Below, piece after piece: positions 53,451-61,727 of a stretch of 64,000 nt of DNA (its first letter is position 1; each line of letters begins with the position of its first letter). Source of the stretch: Tundrisphaera sp051175315 (lineage in GTDB: Bacteria; Planctomycetota; Planctomycetia; Isosphaerales; Isosphaeraceae). The translations under genes and the position numbers were made by a program. The stretch is from assembly GCF_051175315.1 (NCBI RefSeq), contig NZ_CP195100.1, positions 310,001 to 374,000 on the forward strand. The letters are read 5' to 3'. Below the pieces are notes generated by a model. That model worked only from the letters and a program-made list of their open reading frames with translations. It made no database searches and was not told where the DNA came from.

Positions 53451-53854
53451 CGGGACCTTTCGTCGGCGCCGGGCACGGATCGGCCCCCGCGCGGATAGGC
53501 CAGGGCGCCCAGCCCGAGGGCGGCGACCCAGAACGGGGCGATCGTCGGCAACGCGGGGTCGACATACCAGCCGTGGGCCAGCCCGAGCGGGACCGCCAGG
53601 GCGGCGACCGCCGCGGCGATCACCCGGAATTTGCCCGGCCCCGCGCGGAGCGTGGCGTAGGCGATGGCCACCAGCCCCAGCAGGAGCAGCATCGCCAGCC
53701 GGTGGGCCTGGAGCGTGCCGCCGGGCGGGGCCTCGGTGATCTCCCGATCCCGGAGCAGCCACCCGCTGGCCGCGATCCCGGCGGAGGCGGCGACCAGGAT
53801 GTTGAGCACGGCCGACCGCGTCCGGTCGATCTCCGAGGGCCCGGGATCATCCAT
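53447..53854 (-). CDS. four-helix membrane protein, unknown function
   Basis: The 135-residue protein has four likely membrane segments: AVLNILVAASAGIAASGWLL, LAMLLLLGLVAIAYATLRA, VIAAAVAALAVPLGLAHGW and TIAPFWVAALGLGALAYP. No domain is recognised. Its stop overlaps the glycosyltransferase start by four bases, and its start overlaps the preceding gene by eight, so the three genes are translationally linked; it may be an accessory membrane partner of the glycosyltransferase. Confidence 0.72.
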   Translation of the reverse strand: MDDPGPSEIDRTRSAVLNILVAASAGIAASGWLLRDREITEAPPGGTLQAHRLAMLLLLGLVAIAYATLRAGPGKFRVIAAAVAALAVPLGLAHGWYVDPALPTIAPFWVAALGLGALAYPRGGRSVPGADERSR

Positions 53855-54338
53855 CGGTCGCGGCCCCGGCGGTGGCGGGCAGGCGGCGGCGGAGGCCGAG
53901 GATCAGCTCGACCTGGCCGATCGGGTAGCCGGTGTGCCCGGCGATGGTCGCGGCGGGCGTGCCGGCGTCGGCCAGGGCCCAGACGTCGGCGAAGCGTCGA
54001 TCCATGTCGCTCGCGGCCGGCGGCTTGGTGATCTCCAGCCGGGGCACGGCGATCAAGGTGGGGCCGGCCTCGGCCACCTCCGCCGGGTCGGCCCGGAACC
54101 CGGCCCTCGGCCCGGACGGCCTCGACGGCGCCGGGACGACGACCAGGGACGCCGGCACGATCGGCGTCGGCGCGAAGGGCGGCTCGATGGGGATGATCAC
54201 CGGCTCGGCCCGCGCGGGCCGCTCCACGATCGCCGAGAGGGCGTGGATGCGTCGCCAGAGGATGAAGCAGACCGAGGCCAGCGCGGCCAGCCCCAGCCCC
54301 AGGGTCGCGGTCAGCGTGGTGTGCCATGCCGTCAGCAT
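53847..54338 (-). CDS. membrane-anchored protein with HTH-like C-terminus
   Basis: The 163-residue protein has an N-terminal membrane helix (TATLGLGLAALASVCFILWR), a Pro-rich middle (about 40-95) and a C-terminal stretch ADVWALADAGTPAATIAGHT-GYPIGQVELILGL that resembles the small helix-turn-helix found at the end of DUF2802/DUF6115-type proteins. It is the first of three overlapping minus-strand genes ending in the glycosyltransferase. Function is unknown. Confidence 0.72.
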   Translation of the reverse strand: MLTAWHTTLTATLGLGLAALASVCFILWRRIHALSAIVERPARAEPVIIPIEPPFAPTPIVPASLVVVPAPSRPSGPRAGFRADPAEVAEAGPTLIAVPRLEITKPPAASDMDRRFADVWALADAGTPAATIAGHTGYPIGQVELILGLRRRLPATAGAATDG

Positions 54339-54401
54339 GCGCGAGTCCCTCCTTGGATTGCCGACGGCCCCGAGGCCGATCGGTCGCGTCGCGCGTTGGG
54401 A

Positions 54402-55640
54402 TTAATGGTCGTGGGGATGCGGGGGGACCGGCTCGGGCGTCGCCGGGGCGGGCCGGCCGTAGGCGGCATGGGCGGCGTCGTAGACCTCGCGGAGCGCCAC
54501 GTTCTGCTCCGCGGCGACCCGGGCGCAGTCCTCGTATTCGGGGCTGAAGGTGGGCGGGCGGCCCTCGATCCAGCCGAGCTTCCCCCGGACCGGGCCGAAC
54601 GGGGTTTCCACCGTGGCGGCCTGCCGCTTCAGCTTGTGGCGGCCGACCTCGTAGCGGCGGATGCCCAGCGTGGTCGTCTCGCGGAACAGGATCTCTTCCA
54701 GGGGTGCGATCTTCGCCCGGTCGCACAGGACCGAGATCATCGTGCCGGGCCGGTTCTTCTTCATCTGGATCGGCGTGAGGAAGGTGTCCAGGGCCCCGGC
54801 GGCCATCAGCAGCGTGGTGGTGTGGCCGATGATCTCGCCCGGCAGGTCGTCGATGTTGGTTTCCAGCACCCAGATCCGGTCCGACGCGGCCGGGGTGTCG
54901 ACCTGCCCGATGAACAGCCGGACGACGTTGGCCTGCTCGGCCAGCTCCCGGGTGCCGGCCCCCAGGCCGATCGTCTCGATGGTCATGGCGGGCAAGGGCC
55001 CGAACCGCTCGACGACCGTGGCCAGGATCGCGGCGCCGGTGGGGGTGGTCAGCTCGAAGTTTGATTCCGACGCGGCCAGCGGGATCCCCTTGAGCAGCTC
55101 GGCCGTGGCCGGCGCCGGGATCGACATCCGGCCGTGGGCGGCCCGCACCCAGCCCTTGCCGGTGGGGATCGCGCTGGCCTCGAACCGATCGACGCCCAGC
55201 AGGTCCAGGCCGACCGCCGCGCCGCAGATGTCCACGATCGAGTCGACGGCGCCGACCTCGTGGAAGTGGACCTGGGAGATGTCGGTCCCGTGCACCTGCG
55301 CCTCGGCCTCGCCCAACCGGCGGAAGATCCGTTTGGCCGTGTCCTGCTGGCGGGGGGTCAGGGTCGACGCGTCGATGATCGCCTCGATCTGGTGGAGCCG
55401 GCGGTGGGCGTGCTCGGGGACGGTGATCACGTTGGCGTAGGTCGAGCGGAACTCGCCCCGGCGGACGGCGTCGAACGTCACCTCGCAGGGCAGCCCCAGG
55501 CTGGCGACCGCCGACTGGATCGCGCGGGGATCGACCCCGGCATCGACCAGGGCGCCCAGCGTCATGTCGCCGGAGATCCCGCTGAAGCAGTCGAAATAAC
55601 CGATGCGCACGCCGATGGACCCCCGCACTCCGCCCGCCAC
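54402..55640 (-). CDS. larC: nickel insertion protein LarC
   Basis: The 412-residue protein matches LarC (DUF111): the start GYFDCFSGISGDMTLGALVD, VHFHEVGAVDSIVDICGAAV, ELTTPTGAAILATVVERFG, VLETNIDDLPGEIIGHTT and a His-rich end (HPHDH). LarC inserts nickel into the pincer nucleotide cofactor of lactate racemase-type enzymes, in a CTP-dependent reaction. ATG 55640 gives ten extra residues before the conserved start; GTG 55610 is a likely alternative. No larB, larE or larA lies within the window, so the rest of the pathway must be elsewhere. Confidence 0.93.
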   Translation of the reverse strand: MAGGVRGSIGVRIGYFDCFSGISGDMTLGALVDAGVDPRAIQSAVASLGLPCEVTFDAVRRGEFRSTYANVITVPEHAHRRLHQIEAIIDASTLTPRQQDTAKRIFRRLGEAEAQVHGTDISQVHFHEVGAVDSIVDICGAAVGLDLLGVDRFEASAIPTGKGWVRAAHGRMSIPAPATAELLKGIPLAASESNFELTTPTGAAILATVVERFGPLPAMTIETIGLGAGTRELAEQANVVRLFIGQVDTPAASDRIWVLETNIDDLPGEIIGHTTTLLMAAGALDTFLTPIQMKKNRPGTMISVLCDRAKIAPLEEILFRETTTLGIRRYEVGRHKLKRQAATVETPFGPVRGKLGWIEGRPPTFSPEYEDCARVAAEQNVALREVYDAAHAAYGRPAPATPEPVPPHPHDH

Positions 55641-55717
55641 CTCGCAACGACCCGGCCCGTCATTCTAGCCGGGCCCCCCCGCCGCACAAGGCGGATCGTC
55701 GCAGAGGACTCCCGGCC

Positions 55718-56329
55718 TCAGGCCGTCACGCCCCGATCGGCCAGGACCCGGCGGAGGTCGTCGAGCCCCCGGAACTGGGCCGCATTCAGGCCCAGGGCCT
55801 GCGCGACTTCGACGTTCATGGCCCGGTCGTCGATGAACAGGGCGTGGTCGCGGTGGCACGCGGCGATGCCCAGGGCGTTCAGGTAGATGTCCTCATCCGG
55901 CTTCGCCTGCCCCAGATAGCACGAGGTCAAGAACCCCCGGAAGATGCCGGCCAGCCCGAACTTCTCGACCCGGTGCTCGTGCAACTCGCGCGACTCGTTG
56001 TTCAGCGTATAAAGCCGATATCGCCCCGTCTCGGCCAGGGCGCGGAGGAAGTCGAGCGTTTCCCCCAACTTTTCCGACTGGTCGAACATGAACGCCTTGA
56101 AATCGTCCGCCGTGAACGGCCGGGGCTCGTGGAAGATCGCCCGGGCGATGTAGTGGTCCAGGGTGTGCCGGCCGGTCTCGAAGGCCGTCTTGAGCATCTC
56201 GTGCCGGGCCTGGAACTCCTCGAAGTCGATCCCGAAAGTCTCTGCCGCTTTTTTCCGGGCGCCGGTGTCCCAGCCGTTGGTGAGCAGCACGCCCCCGACA
56301 TCGAAGAACAGGGTCGGCACGTCGGCCAT
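55718..56329 (-). CDS. HAD-IA family hydrolase
   Basis: The 203-residue cytoplasmic protein has HAD motif I FFDVGGVLLTNGWD (nucleophile Asp10), motif II around YTLNNESRELHEHR, motif III Lys in LGQAKPDEDIYLNAL and motif IV FIDDRAMNVEVAQALG. It resembles haloacid-dehalogenase-like phosphatases of the YihX type, which act on sugar phosphates; the substrate is not determined. It lies 40 bases downstream of the broken toxin gene. Confidence 0.9.
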   Translation of the reverse strand: MADVPTLFFDVGGVLLTNGWDTGARKKAAETFGIDFEEFQARHEMLKTAFETGRHTLDHYIARAIFHEPRPFTADDFKAFMFDQSEKLGETLDFLRALAETGRYRLYTLNNESRELHEHRVEKFGLAGIFRGFLTSCYLGQAKPDEDIYLNALGIAACHRDHALFIDDRAMNVEVAQALGLNAAQFRGLDDLRRVLADRGVTA

Positions 56330-56369
56330 GATCAGGATTCCTCGGGGCAGAAGTTCAGAAGTCGATAGC

Positions 56370-56815
56370 TCAGGGTGTAATGACGTTGATGCCTTCGAAG
56401 CGACGAAAGTCGGCGACGTTGAACGTGCAAATCGTCGTCACGCCGTTCTCGAGCGCCGTCGCGGCAAGTTGAAGATCGAAGATTTTCGCCTTGGTGATGG
56501 ACCACTGGCGGGCCAGATTGAGCCAGCGAGGGACGGTACTTGCGGGTACGGGGAGCAGCGTGATCCCCGGCAGAGCAAGCAATGCCTCGACATCTCCACG
56601 GCCTCGCCCGCGGCGAGCGGAGCCTTGACCCGCCGTGGATTGGTGATGACAGAGAAGAATTCCGTCAGGGTTTGCGGACTGACGCAAAAGGGCCTCTCGC
56701 CTGTCGCGGCCTGACTCAGTATCAAGCGGGAGCGACCGTGATGCTCCGATTCCTCATCGAGCGCATAAACGAAAATGTTGGTGTCGATGAGGACTGCGTC
56801 AGACGCGGTCGTCAT
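56370..56815 (-). pseudogene. VapC-like PIN-domain toxin, frameshifted
   Basis: The first frame (ATG 56815) encodes the PIN start VLIDTNIFVYALDEESEHHG and SPQTLTEFFSVITNPRRVKA. From about 56598 the family match moves to another frame: DVEALLALPGITLLPVPAST, KAKIFDLQLAATALENGVTT and FNVADFRRFEGINVITP. Adding one base near 56593-56600 (GTGGA-GAT) would restore one 148-residue VapC with all acidic residues. It is either a genuine inactivating deletion or a sequencing error. It overlaps the antitoxin gene by 17 bases. Confidence 0.8.
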
Positions 56816-57005
56816 AGATTTCTTCCCGAGAAAGAGTCCCGATGACACCGAGTTTTCTTCGGGGAAATTCGATCGGACTGGGATGGGAGGGAGCTTTATC
56901 GTCCTTCCCGACATCCGAAGCGAGTTGGCGTCGGAACGTCTCGGCGACGGCTTTCACCGCCTGGGCGAATGGTTCGGGGAGATCGCTGACGTCGATCGTG
57001 TCCAT
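56799..57005 (-). CDS. antitoxin of a VapBC-like module
   Basis: The 68-residue protein starts MDTIDVSDLPEPFAQAVKAV and ends VIGTLSREEIYDDRV, a C-terminus common in small antitoxins that pair with PIN toxins. The toxin start lies inside its last codons, the usual arrangement. A DNA-binding N-terminal domain is not clear at this length. It is intact although the toxin gene is frameshifted. Confidence 0.75.
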   Translation of the reverse strand: MDTIDVSDLPEPFAQAVKAVAETFRRQLASDVGKDDKAPSHPSPIEFPRRKLGVIGTLSREEIYDDRV

Positions 57006-57011
57006 CTCGGG

Positions 57012-57806
57012 TCACTCCAGATACGCTTCGCGTTCCAGGCCGGCCAGGTAGTCCAGGGCTTCTTCGATGGTGCCGACGGGGACGCCCGGGACGCGGCCGG
57101 CGGCGTCGATCTCGCGGAGGGCGGCGAGGTCGTCGCGGAAGTCGGCGTCGTCGGGGGTCGATCCCGTCCGCACGTCGTGGAATCCCGCGATCAGCGCGAG
57201 GGTCCGCTCGGGGATCGAGCCCCGCAGCGCCTCGACGCCGGCCGGCCCCGGTTCTCGCGGGTCGATCGCCTTGCCGACGTCGTGCAGCAGCGCCGCCAGG
57301 AGGAATTCCTCGTCGTAGGGGTGGGCGTCGCGGGCCCGTTCGAAGACCTGCAGGCTGTGGAACAGGGCATCCCCCTCGGGGTGGGTCCGCGGGTCCTGCT
57401 TGACCGCCTCCAAAGGGGCCAGGCGGAGCCGGTAGACGGCGAACCGATCCAGCAGGTCGGCCAGCCGCGCGGGGCCGCCCTCGGTGCCGGGCTCGGGCGC
57501 CTCGTCGCCGGGCCCGCCCCCGGCGCGGGCCAGGATGATCACCTGCTCGCGGACCTCGGAGTCGGCGGGCAGGTCGCCCGGCCGGACGCTGTGGCCGAGC
57601 ACGGCGGCGGCCTTCCTCTTGGCGGCGTAGAAGGCCGACTCGGGGGCCTCGGCCAGCCAGTCGAGCGAGGCGGGCGTGCCGATGGACTCATCCACTTCGG
57701 CGGCCGAGCGGAGCATCCTCCGGGCGGCCTCGACGGCGATTTGACGGCGGAGCCGATCGTTGGCGAGCGGCGTCCGGTGGCGTTTCTTGAACTGGTCGGG
57801 TCGCAT
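57012..57806 (-). CDS. HD domain protein
   Basis: The 264-residue protein has an N-terminal basic helical region (about 1-80), then an HD phosphohydrolase-like domain with HSLQVFERARDAHPYDEEFL, the HD pair in ALLHDVGKAIDP and a later GFHDVRTG. It resembles HD proteins related to tRNA nucleotidyltransferase C-terminal domains, without the transferase part. Substrate is unknown. It lies three bases after the nicotinamidase gene and seven before the antitoxin gene, so all three may share a transcript. Confidence 0.8.
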   Translation of the reverse strand: MRPDQFKKRHRTPLANDRLRRQIAVEAARRMLRSAAEVDESIGTPASLDWLAEAPESAFYAAKRKAAAVLGHSVRPGDLPADSEVREQVIILARAGGGPGDEAPEPGTEGGPARLADLLDRFAVYRLRLAPLEAVKQDPRTHPEGDALFHSLQVFERARDAHPYDEEFLLAALLHDVGKAIDPREPGPAGVEALRGSIPERTLALIAGFHDVRTGSTPDDADFRDDLAALREIDAAGRVPGVPVGTIEEALDYLAGLEREAYLE

Positions 57807-57809
57807 GCT

Positions 57810-58406
57810 TCAATCTCCGCATACGACGTCCGTGATCGTCAAGAGCGCCCCGCGGTCGGCGAAGCCGGTCAGGTGCTCGGCCTCGGCCTCCGGCTCGACG
57901 GCGCGGACGGCGTCGACCACCACGGCGACCCGGTGGCCGTGCCGCAGGAGGCCGTCCACGGCGCAGGCCACGCAGTAGTCGGTGGCCACCCCGTAGACCA
58001 CGAAGGTGGGCCGATCCCGGCCGTAGACCTCCAGCACGCGGGGCAGGTCCGGGCGGGAGAACACGTCGTACTGCTGCTTGGGGATCGTCAGGTGCGGCAC
58101 CGGCGCCTCGGGCACCGGGCCGCCCGAAGTGAGCACCCGGGAATCGGGCCAGGCCGTCTCCTCGACCCGTTCCTGGCCGGGCGTGCCGGACAGGCAGTGG
58201 GGCGGGAAGGTGGCGAATTCCTCGTCGTCGGGCGCATGGTCGCAGGCCGTCGCCAAAACGGGGATGCCCCGGTCGCGCGCGAACCGGGTCAAACGCGCCA
58301 GGTTCGGCCGGATCGCCTCCGAGCCCGCGATCCACAGCACCCCGTCGGGGTCGAGGAAGTCGCGCTGGGTGTCCACATCGACGAAGACGAGGGGTCCTTC
58401 GAGCAT
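57810..58406 (-). CDS. nicotinamidase / isochorismatase family hydrolase
   Basis: The 198-residue protein has the family triad in context: Asp12 in FVDVDTQRDFLDPDG, Lys in LTIPKQQYDVFSRPD and Cys in GVATDYCVACAVDGLL, plus metal-binding residues near DHAPDDEEF. Nicotinamidase deaminates nicotinamide to nicotinate for NAD salvage. The DQRDF-like start and cysteine context favour nicotinamidase over isochorismatase. It heads the run with the HD and VapBC-like genes. Confidence 0.88.
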   Translation of the reverse strand: MLEGPLVFVDVDTQRDFLDPDGVLWIAGSEAIRPNLARLTRFARDRGIPVLATACDHAPDDEEFATFPPHCLSGTPGQERVEETAWPDSRVLTSGGPVPEAPVPHLTIPKQQYDVFSRPDLPRVLEVYGRDRPTFVVYGVATDYCVACAVDGLLRHGHRVAVVVDAVRAVEPEAEAEHLTGFADRGALLTITDVVCGD

Positions 58407-58494
58407 GGTCGATCTCCGTTGTTTCCACCGTAAGGCCTGTGCGACGGTCCAATCAAACCGGGACGCAATCCTTGGGATGGCCGAAGGTTCGGCC

Positions 58495-58583
58495 CGGTGG
58501 GTCTGTTTTTCCTCGGCCGGGATGGCGCCGTCGGTGGGTCTGTTTTTCCCGATCGAGGGTCAGGCCGGTGGGTCTGTTTTTCC
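58495..58583 (+). repeat. three copies of an 18-base direct repeat
   Basis: CGGTGGGTCTGTTTTTCC occurs at 58495-58512, 58532-58549 and 58566-58583, spaced 37 and 34 bases start to start. On the minus strand the repeat reads GGAAAAACAGACCCACCG. The copy at 58566 forms the last codons (Gly-Lys-Thr-Asp-Pro-Pro) of the DUF2256 gene and the other two lie just past its stop. The intervening bases are not alike. Confidence 0.85.
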
Positions 58584-58712
58584 TTTGCGGCGGCAGGCGT
58601 CGCTGCAATAGACCACCCGGTCCCAGTCCCGCTCCCACTTCTTCCGCCAGGCGAACCGCCGATGGCACGCCGGGCAGACTTTCTCGGGCAGGGTCGGCTT
58701 TCGGTGTGCCAT
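58560..58712 (-). CDS. DUF2256 zinc-binding microprotein
   Basis: This is a 50-residue gene: it starts MAHRKPTLPEKVCPACHRRF and continues AWRKKWERDWDRVVYCSDAC, followed by RRKGKTDPPA and a TGA at 58562-58560. CPAC and CSDAC cysteine pairs make a zinc ribbon, and the W-R-K-K-W-E pattern is diagnostic of DUF2256. In other bacteria such genes are often near cryptochrome/photolyase genes; none is seen here. It lies 17 bases after the FAD oxidoreductase gene on the same strand. The GKTDPP tail is encoded by a triplicated DNA repeat. Confidence 0.88.
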   Translation of the reverse strand: MAHRKPTLPEKVCPACHRRFAWRKKWERDWDRVVYCSDACRRKGKTDPPA

Positions 58713-58729
58713 TCGGGGTCACCCATGCG

Positions 58730-60328
58730 TCAGGGGCGGGGGAGGTCCAGCACCACCCCGGCCGCCTGGAGGCGGGCTTTCAATTGATCGTAGGGGAGCT
58801 GGTCGGCGGGAATGTTGGCCTTCGCCACGAGCGTGGCGGCGATGCCGCTGCTCTGGCCGAGGGCCATCCAGGTCGGTTCGACGCGGACCGAGCAGAAGGC
58901 GACGTGGGTGGACGACAGGCAGACCGGGACGAGGAGGTTGTCGCACTCCGAGGGCTGGGGCAGCAGGCTCCGATAGGGGATGTGGTGGGGATAGCCGATG
59001 GCTCGATCTTTCATCCGGACCGGGAAGATGGTCCCTTCGTTGATGAACCCCCCGCCCGGGGTCGGGATCCGCTGGCAGTCGTGCGAGTCGATCGGGAACG
59101 AGCCGACGGCGACCGCGTCGGGCTTGGTCGGTTCGGTGAGGATGTCGGCCTGGGTCAGGACGTGGACGCCGACCATCCGGCGGGCCTCGCGGATGTAGAG
59201 CACCGGCGGCCAGTGGCCGTGATCGGGGAACTCGTCCTTCGCCAATCCCAGGGTCTGGGCCCGCGTGCGGATCGGCTCGGGGACGCCGTCGTCATGGGCC
59301 AGGAACCAGAGGAACCCGTGGGTGTACGATTTGTGTTCCTCCCAGATCGCCCGACGGCGTTCGGGCGACCCCTCGGGCCAGTCCACGCTGGCGCCCACCA
59401 GCCCGATCGAGAATTGCTTGCCGATGCCGTTGTTGCCGTCGAGCTTGCCGCCGGGGATCGGGTAGAGGTCGATCGGGAACGGGGTCTTCGGGTCGGCGGC
59501 GAAGGCCCGCCGGTACAACTCATACCGGGCCGGGTCGTAGTCGGCGGGCTTTTCGATCGCCACCCGGTTGGCCGGGTCGTCGGTCAGGCAGAGGCGGAAG
59601 CTGTAGACCATGATCTTGCCGTCGGCCCGGGTCGGGTCGCCCGCGTCCTTCGCGGTCATCAGCGGCAGCAGGCGGCCATCGGCGCCGAACGGCGAGGCGG
59701 CGACCTCCTTCTTCGGGTAGCGATGCCCGGCCAGGGACTCGCCGTGCTCCTCCTTCGTCTCGCGGCCGACCTTGGACCGGACCCCGGCGCGGGCCATCAG
59801 GTCCCCCTCGTAGCTCGCATCGATGAAGGCCCGTCCCTCGATCTCGGCGCCGCCCGTCGTGGCCAGGCGGCGGATCCTCGGCCCGTCCTTATCGAGCCGG
59901 GCGATGCCCTGGCCCAGGAACAATGCCACCTTGGCCTCGCGGAGCATGTCGCGGAAGACCTTGTCGGCGACGTGGGGCTCGTAGGTCCACTTCGCCTGAT
60001 CCTTCACCCGGACCTGATACGGCAGTGTGACCCCCTTGTCCGCATAGTGCTTCTCGATCCGGAGATGGACTTCCTCGAACAAACCCAACAGGGTCTCGCG
60101 GGCGGTCTGGTTCGAGTCGCTGAAGCTCAACCCGCTGGTCATCATCCCGCCGACCCAGTCCATCGGCTCGACCACCGCGACGGTCGCCCCCTCGCGGCTC
60201 GCCGCCACCGCCGCCAGGACCCCCGAGGGCGTCGACCCGTACACCACGACGTCGAACCGCTTCGGCTCCGCGGCCCGGGCATCGGCCGAGATCAGCCCGA
60301 GGGCGAGGAGAACGCAAAAAGACCGCAT
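58730..60328 (-). CDS. exported FAD-dependent oxidoreductase
   Basis: The 532-residue protein starts at ATG 60328 with a signal peptide (SFCVLLALGLISADARA). The FAD domain has a dinucleotide motif variant FDVVVYGSTPSGVLAAVAAS, a GG-motif region AVVEPMDWVGGMMTSGLSFS and a C-terminal FAD contact in PTWMALGQSSGIAATLVAKA. This layout matches planctomycete and Bacteroidetes FAD_oxidored proteins, often in polysaccharide-use loci. Substrate is unknown. The DUF2256 gene follows directly. Confidence 0.87.
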   Translation of the reverse strand: MRSFCVLLALGLISADARAAEPKRFDVVVYGSTPSGVLAAVAASREGATVAVVEPMDWVGGMMTSGLSFSDSNQTARETLLGLFEEVHLRIEKHYADKGVTLPYQVRVKDQAKWTYEPHVADKVFRDMLREAKVALFLGQGIARLDKDGPRIRRLATTGGAEIEGRAFIDASYEGDLMARAGVRSKVGRETKEEHGESLAGHRYPKKEVAASPFGADGRLLPLMTAKDAGDPTRADGKIMVYSFRLCLTDDPANRVAIEKPADYDPARYELYRRAFAADPKTPFPIDLYPIPGGKLDGNNGIGKQFSIGLVGASVDWPEGSPERRRAIWEEHKSYTHGFLWFLAHDDGVPEPIRTRAQTLGLAKDEFPDHGHWPPVLYIREARRMVGVHVLTQADILTEPTKPDAVAVGSFPIDSHDCQRIPTPGGGFINEGTIFPVRMKDRAIGYPHHIPYRSLLPQPSECDNLLVPVCLSSTHVAFCSVRVEPTWMALGQSSGIAATLVAKANIPADQLPYDQLKARLQAAGVVLDLPRP

Positions 60329-60525
60329 GGACGAGCCTCCCGGGAGGGGTGGAGGATGCGAACGGGACCGGCATCCGGGGCGGGCGATGATACCACCGCC
60401 CGAGGGCCTTTGCATGGCCCGACCCCGACCCGATCGGATCGCGGTCGTACTCTTGTCAGTGGATTGATGTCCTGCGATCCTGGATCCGTCGATCCGGCCT
60501 GGATGGCCCGAGGGGGAGATTGCTG

Positions 60526-61608
60526 ATGGGTGCGAAGCTGGCGGTTTCAAACGATGGGGAGTCGGCAACGGTCTGCCCGCCCGACGACCGGATCGCCGCG
60601 ACGCTGCTGGGCACGGCCCTGGGCGATGCCCTGGGATTGCCCGCCGAGAGGATGACCGCGCGGTCGATCGCGAGGCGGTTCGGGCGGATCGATCGGTTCC
60701 GGCTGCTGGGGCGGACGGGGTTCGTGTCCGACGACACCGAGCAATCGGCCCTGGTGGCCCAGGCCCTGGCCCTCCACCCCGACGACCTCGACCGTTGCGT
60801 CCGGGTGTTCCGCCGTTCCCTGTTCGGCTGGGCCTGCCGGCTGCCCTGGGGCGTGGGGCTGGGGACCCTGCGTGCCTGCGGTCGGATCGGCCTGGGGTTG
60901 CGGCCGACCGGGGTGATGTCGGCGGGCAACGGCGCGGCGATGCGGGCGGCGGTGGTCGGGGCCTTCTTCCGCGACGCCGACGACCCGCGCCGGCTCGCCT
61001 TCGGCCGGGCGCTGGCCGAGGTCACCCATCGCGACTCCCGGGCCGTCGAGGGGGCCCTCTACGTCGCCGAACTGGCCGCCGCTTGCGCCCGAGGCGAGGC
61101 CGGGTCGGGCTTCGAAGGCCCCCAGGAGGTGGCCCGCCGGGTCGTCACCGAACCCCAACTGGCCGCGGCCATCGTCCGGGGGCGGGATCACGCCCGATCC
61201 GGTTCGGGCATCGCCGAAGCGGCTGTATCATGCGGGACGTCCGGCTTTGTCGTCCACACGCTCGCGTTCGCGACTTACGCCCTGCTGCTGGATGGCGACG
61301 ATCCGATGCGGTGCCTGGCCGGGGCGATCGCCGCGGGAGGCGACACCGACTCGATCGCGGCCATCCTCGGCGCCTGGCTCGGGGCCGGCCACGGCCCGGG
61401 TGCCCTCCCTCACGAACTGGTCGATCGCATTCACGACGGCCCGTTCGGCCCGACCCACCTCCGGGGCCTGGCCGCCGCGCTGGAACGGATCCGGTCGGGC
61501 GAGCCCGCCCGTGTCCCCCGCTATTCGCGGTCGGCCGCGCTAGGGCGGAACCTCGCGTTGTATCCGGTCATCCTGGGGCATGGCTTCCGGCGGCTGGTGC
61601 CCTTTTGA
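60526..61608 (+). CDS. ADP-ribosylglycohydrolase family protein
   Basis: The 360-residue protein starts at ATG 60526 with AGGGGGAG eight bases upstream. It has the all-helical ADP-ribosylhydrolase pattern: LLGTALGDALGLPAERMTA, the metal-binding FVSDDTEQSALVAQAL, GVMSAGNGAAMRAAVVGAFF and AIAAGGDTDSIAAILGAWLG. By family it removes ADP-ribose from proteins or small molecules using two Mg ions. No partner ADP-ribosyltransferase is nearby. Confidence 0.92.
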   Translation: MGAKLAVSNDGESATVCPPDDRIAATLLGTALGDALGLPAERMTARSIARRFGRIDRFRLLGRTGFVSDDTEQSALVAQALALHPDDLDRCVRVFRRSLFGWACRLPWGVGLGTLRACGRIGLGLRPTGVMSAGNGAAMRAAVVGAFFRDADDPRRLAFGRALAEVTHRDSRAVEGALYVAELAAACARGEAGSGFEGPQEVARRVVTEPQLAAAIVRGRDHARSGSGIAEAAVSCGTSGFVVHTLAFATYALLLDGDDPMRCLAGAIAAGGDTDSIAAILGAWLGAGHGPGALPHELVDRIHDGPFGPTHLRGLAAALERIRSGEPARVPRYSRSAALGRNLALYPVILGHGFRRLVPF

Positions 61609-61623
61609 GGGCCGCGCGTCGCC

Positions 61624-61653
61624 TTGACCCTCTCCGGGACGAGGATGTACCAT
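61624..61653 (+). promoter_or_regulatory. putative ispG promoter
   Basis: TTGACC (61624-61629), an 18-base spacer and TACCAT (61648-61653) lie 75 bases before the ispG start. The -35 hexamer is identical to those upstream of the YezD-like gene, the BlaI-type gene and the B12 riboswitch. Confidence 0.5.
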
Positions 61654-61727
61654 AGACGGTGGACGCATGGTGGCGTGGTCGATAGCCGCAAAGGCCGACA
61701 CGAACAGGCAATTGGGACACGGCGACG

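Noticed and set aside
53620..55647. A 675-codon frame overlapping larC and the small membrane genes
   Set aside because: It is dominated by Arg, Pro and Gly from out-of-frame GC-rich codons; larC and its neighbours explain the region.
58495..58583. Three repeats considered as a CRISPR array
   Set aside because: The repeat unit is short, the spacers are only 16-19 bases, one copy is coding, and no cas gene is near.
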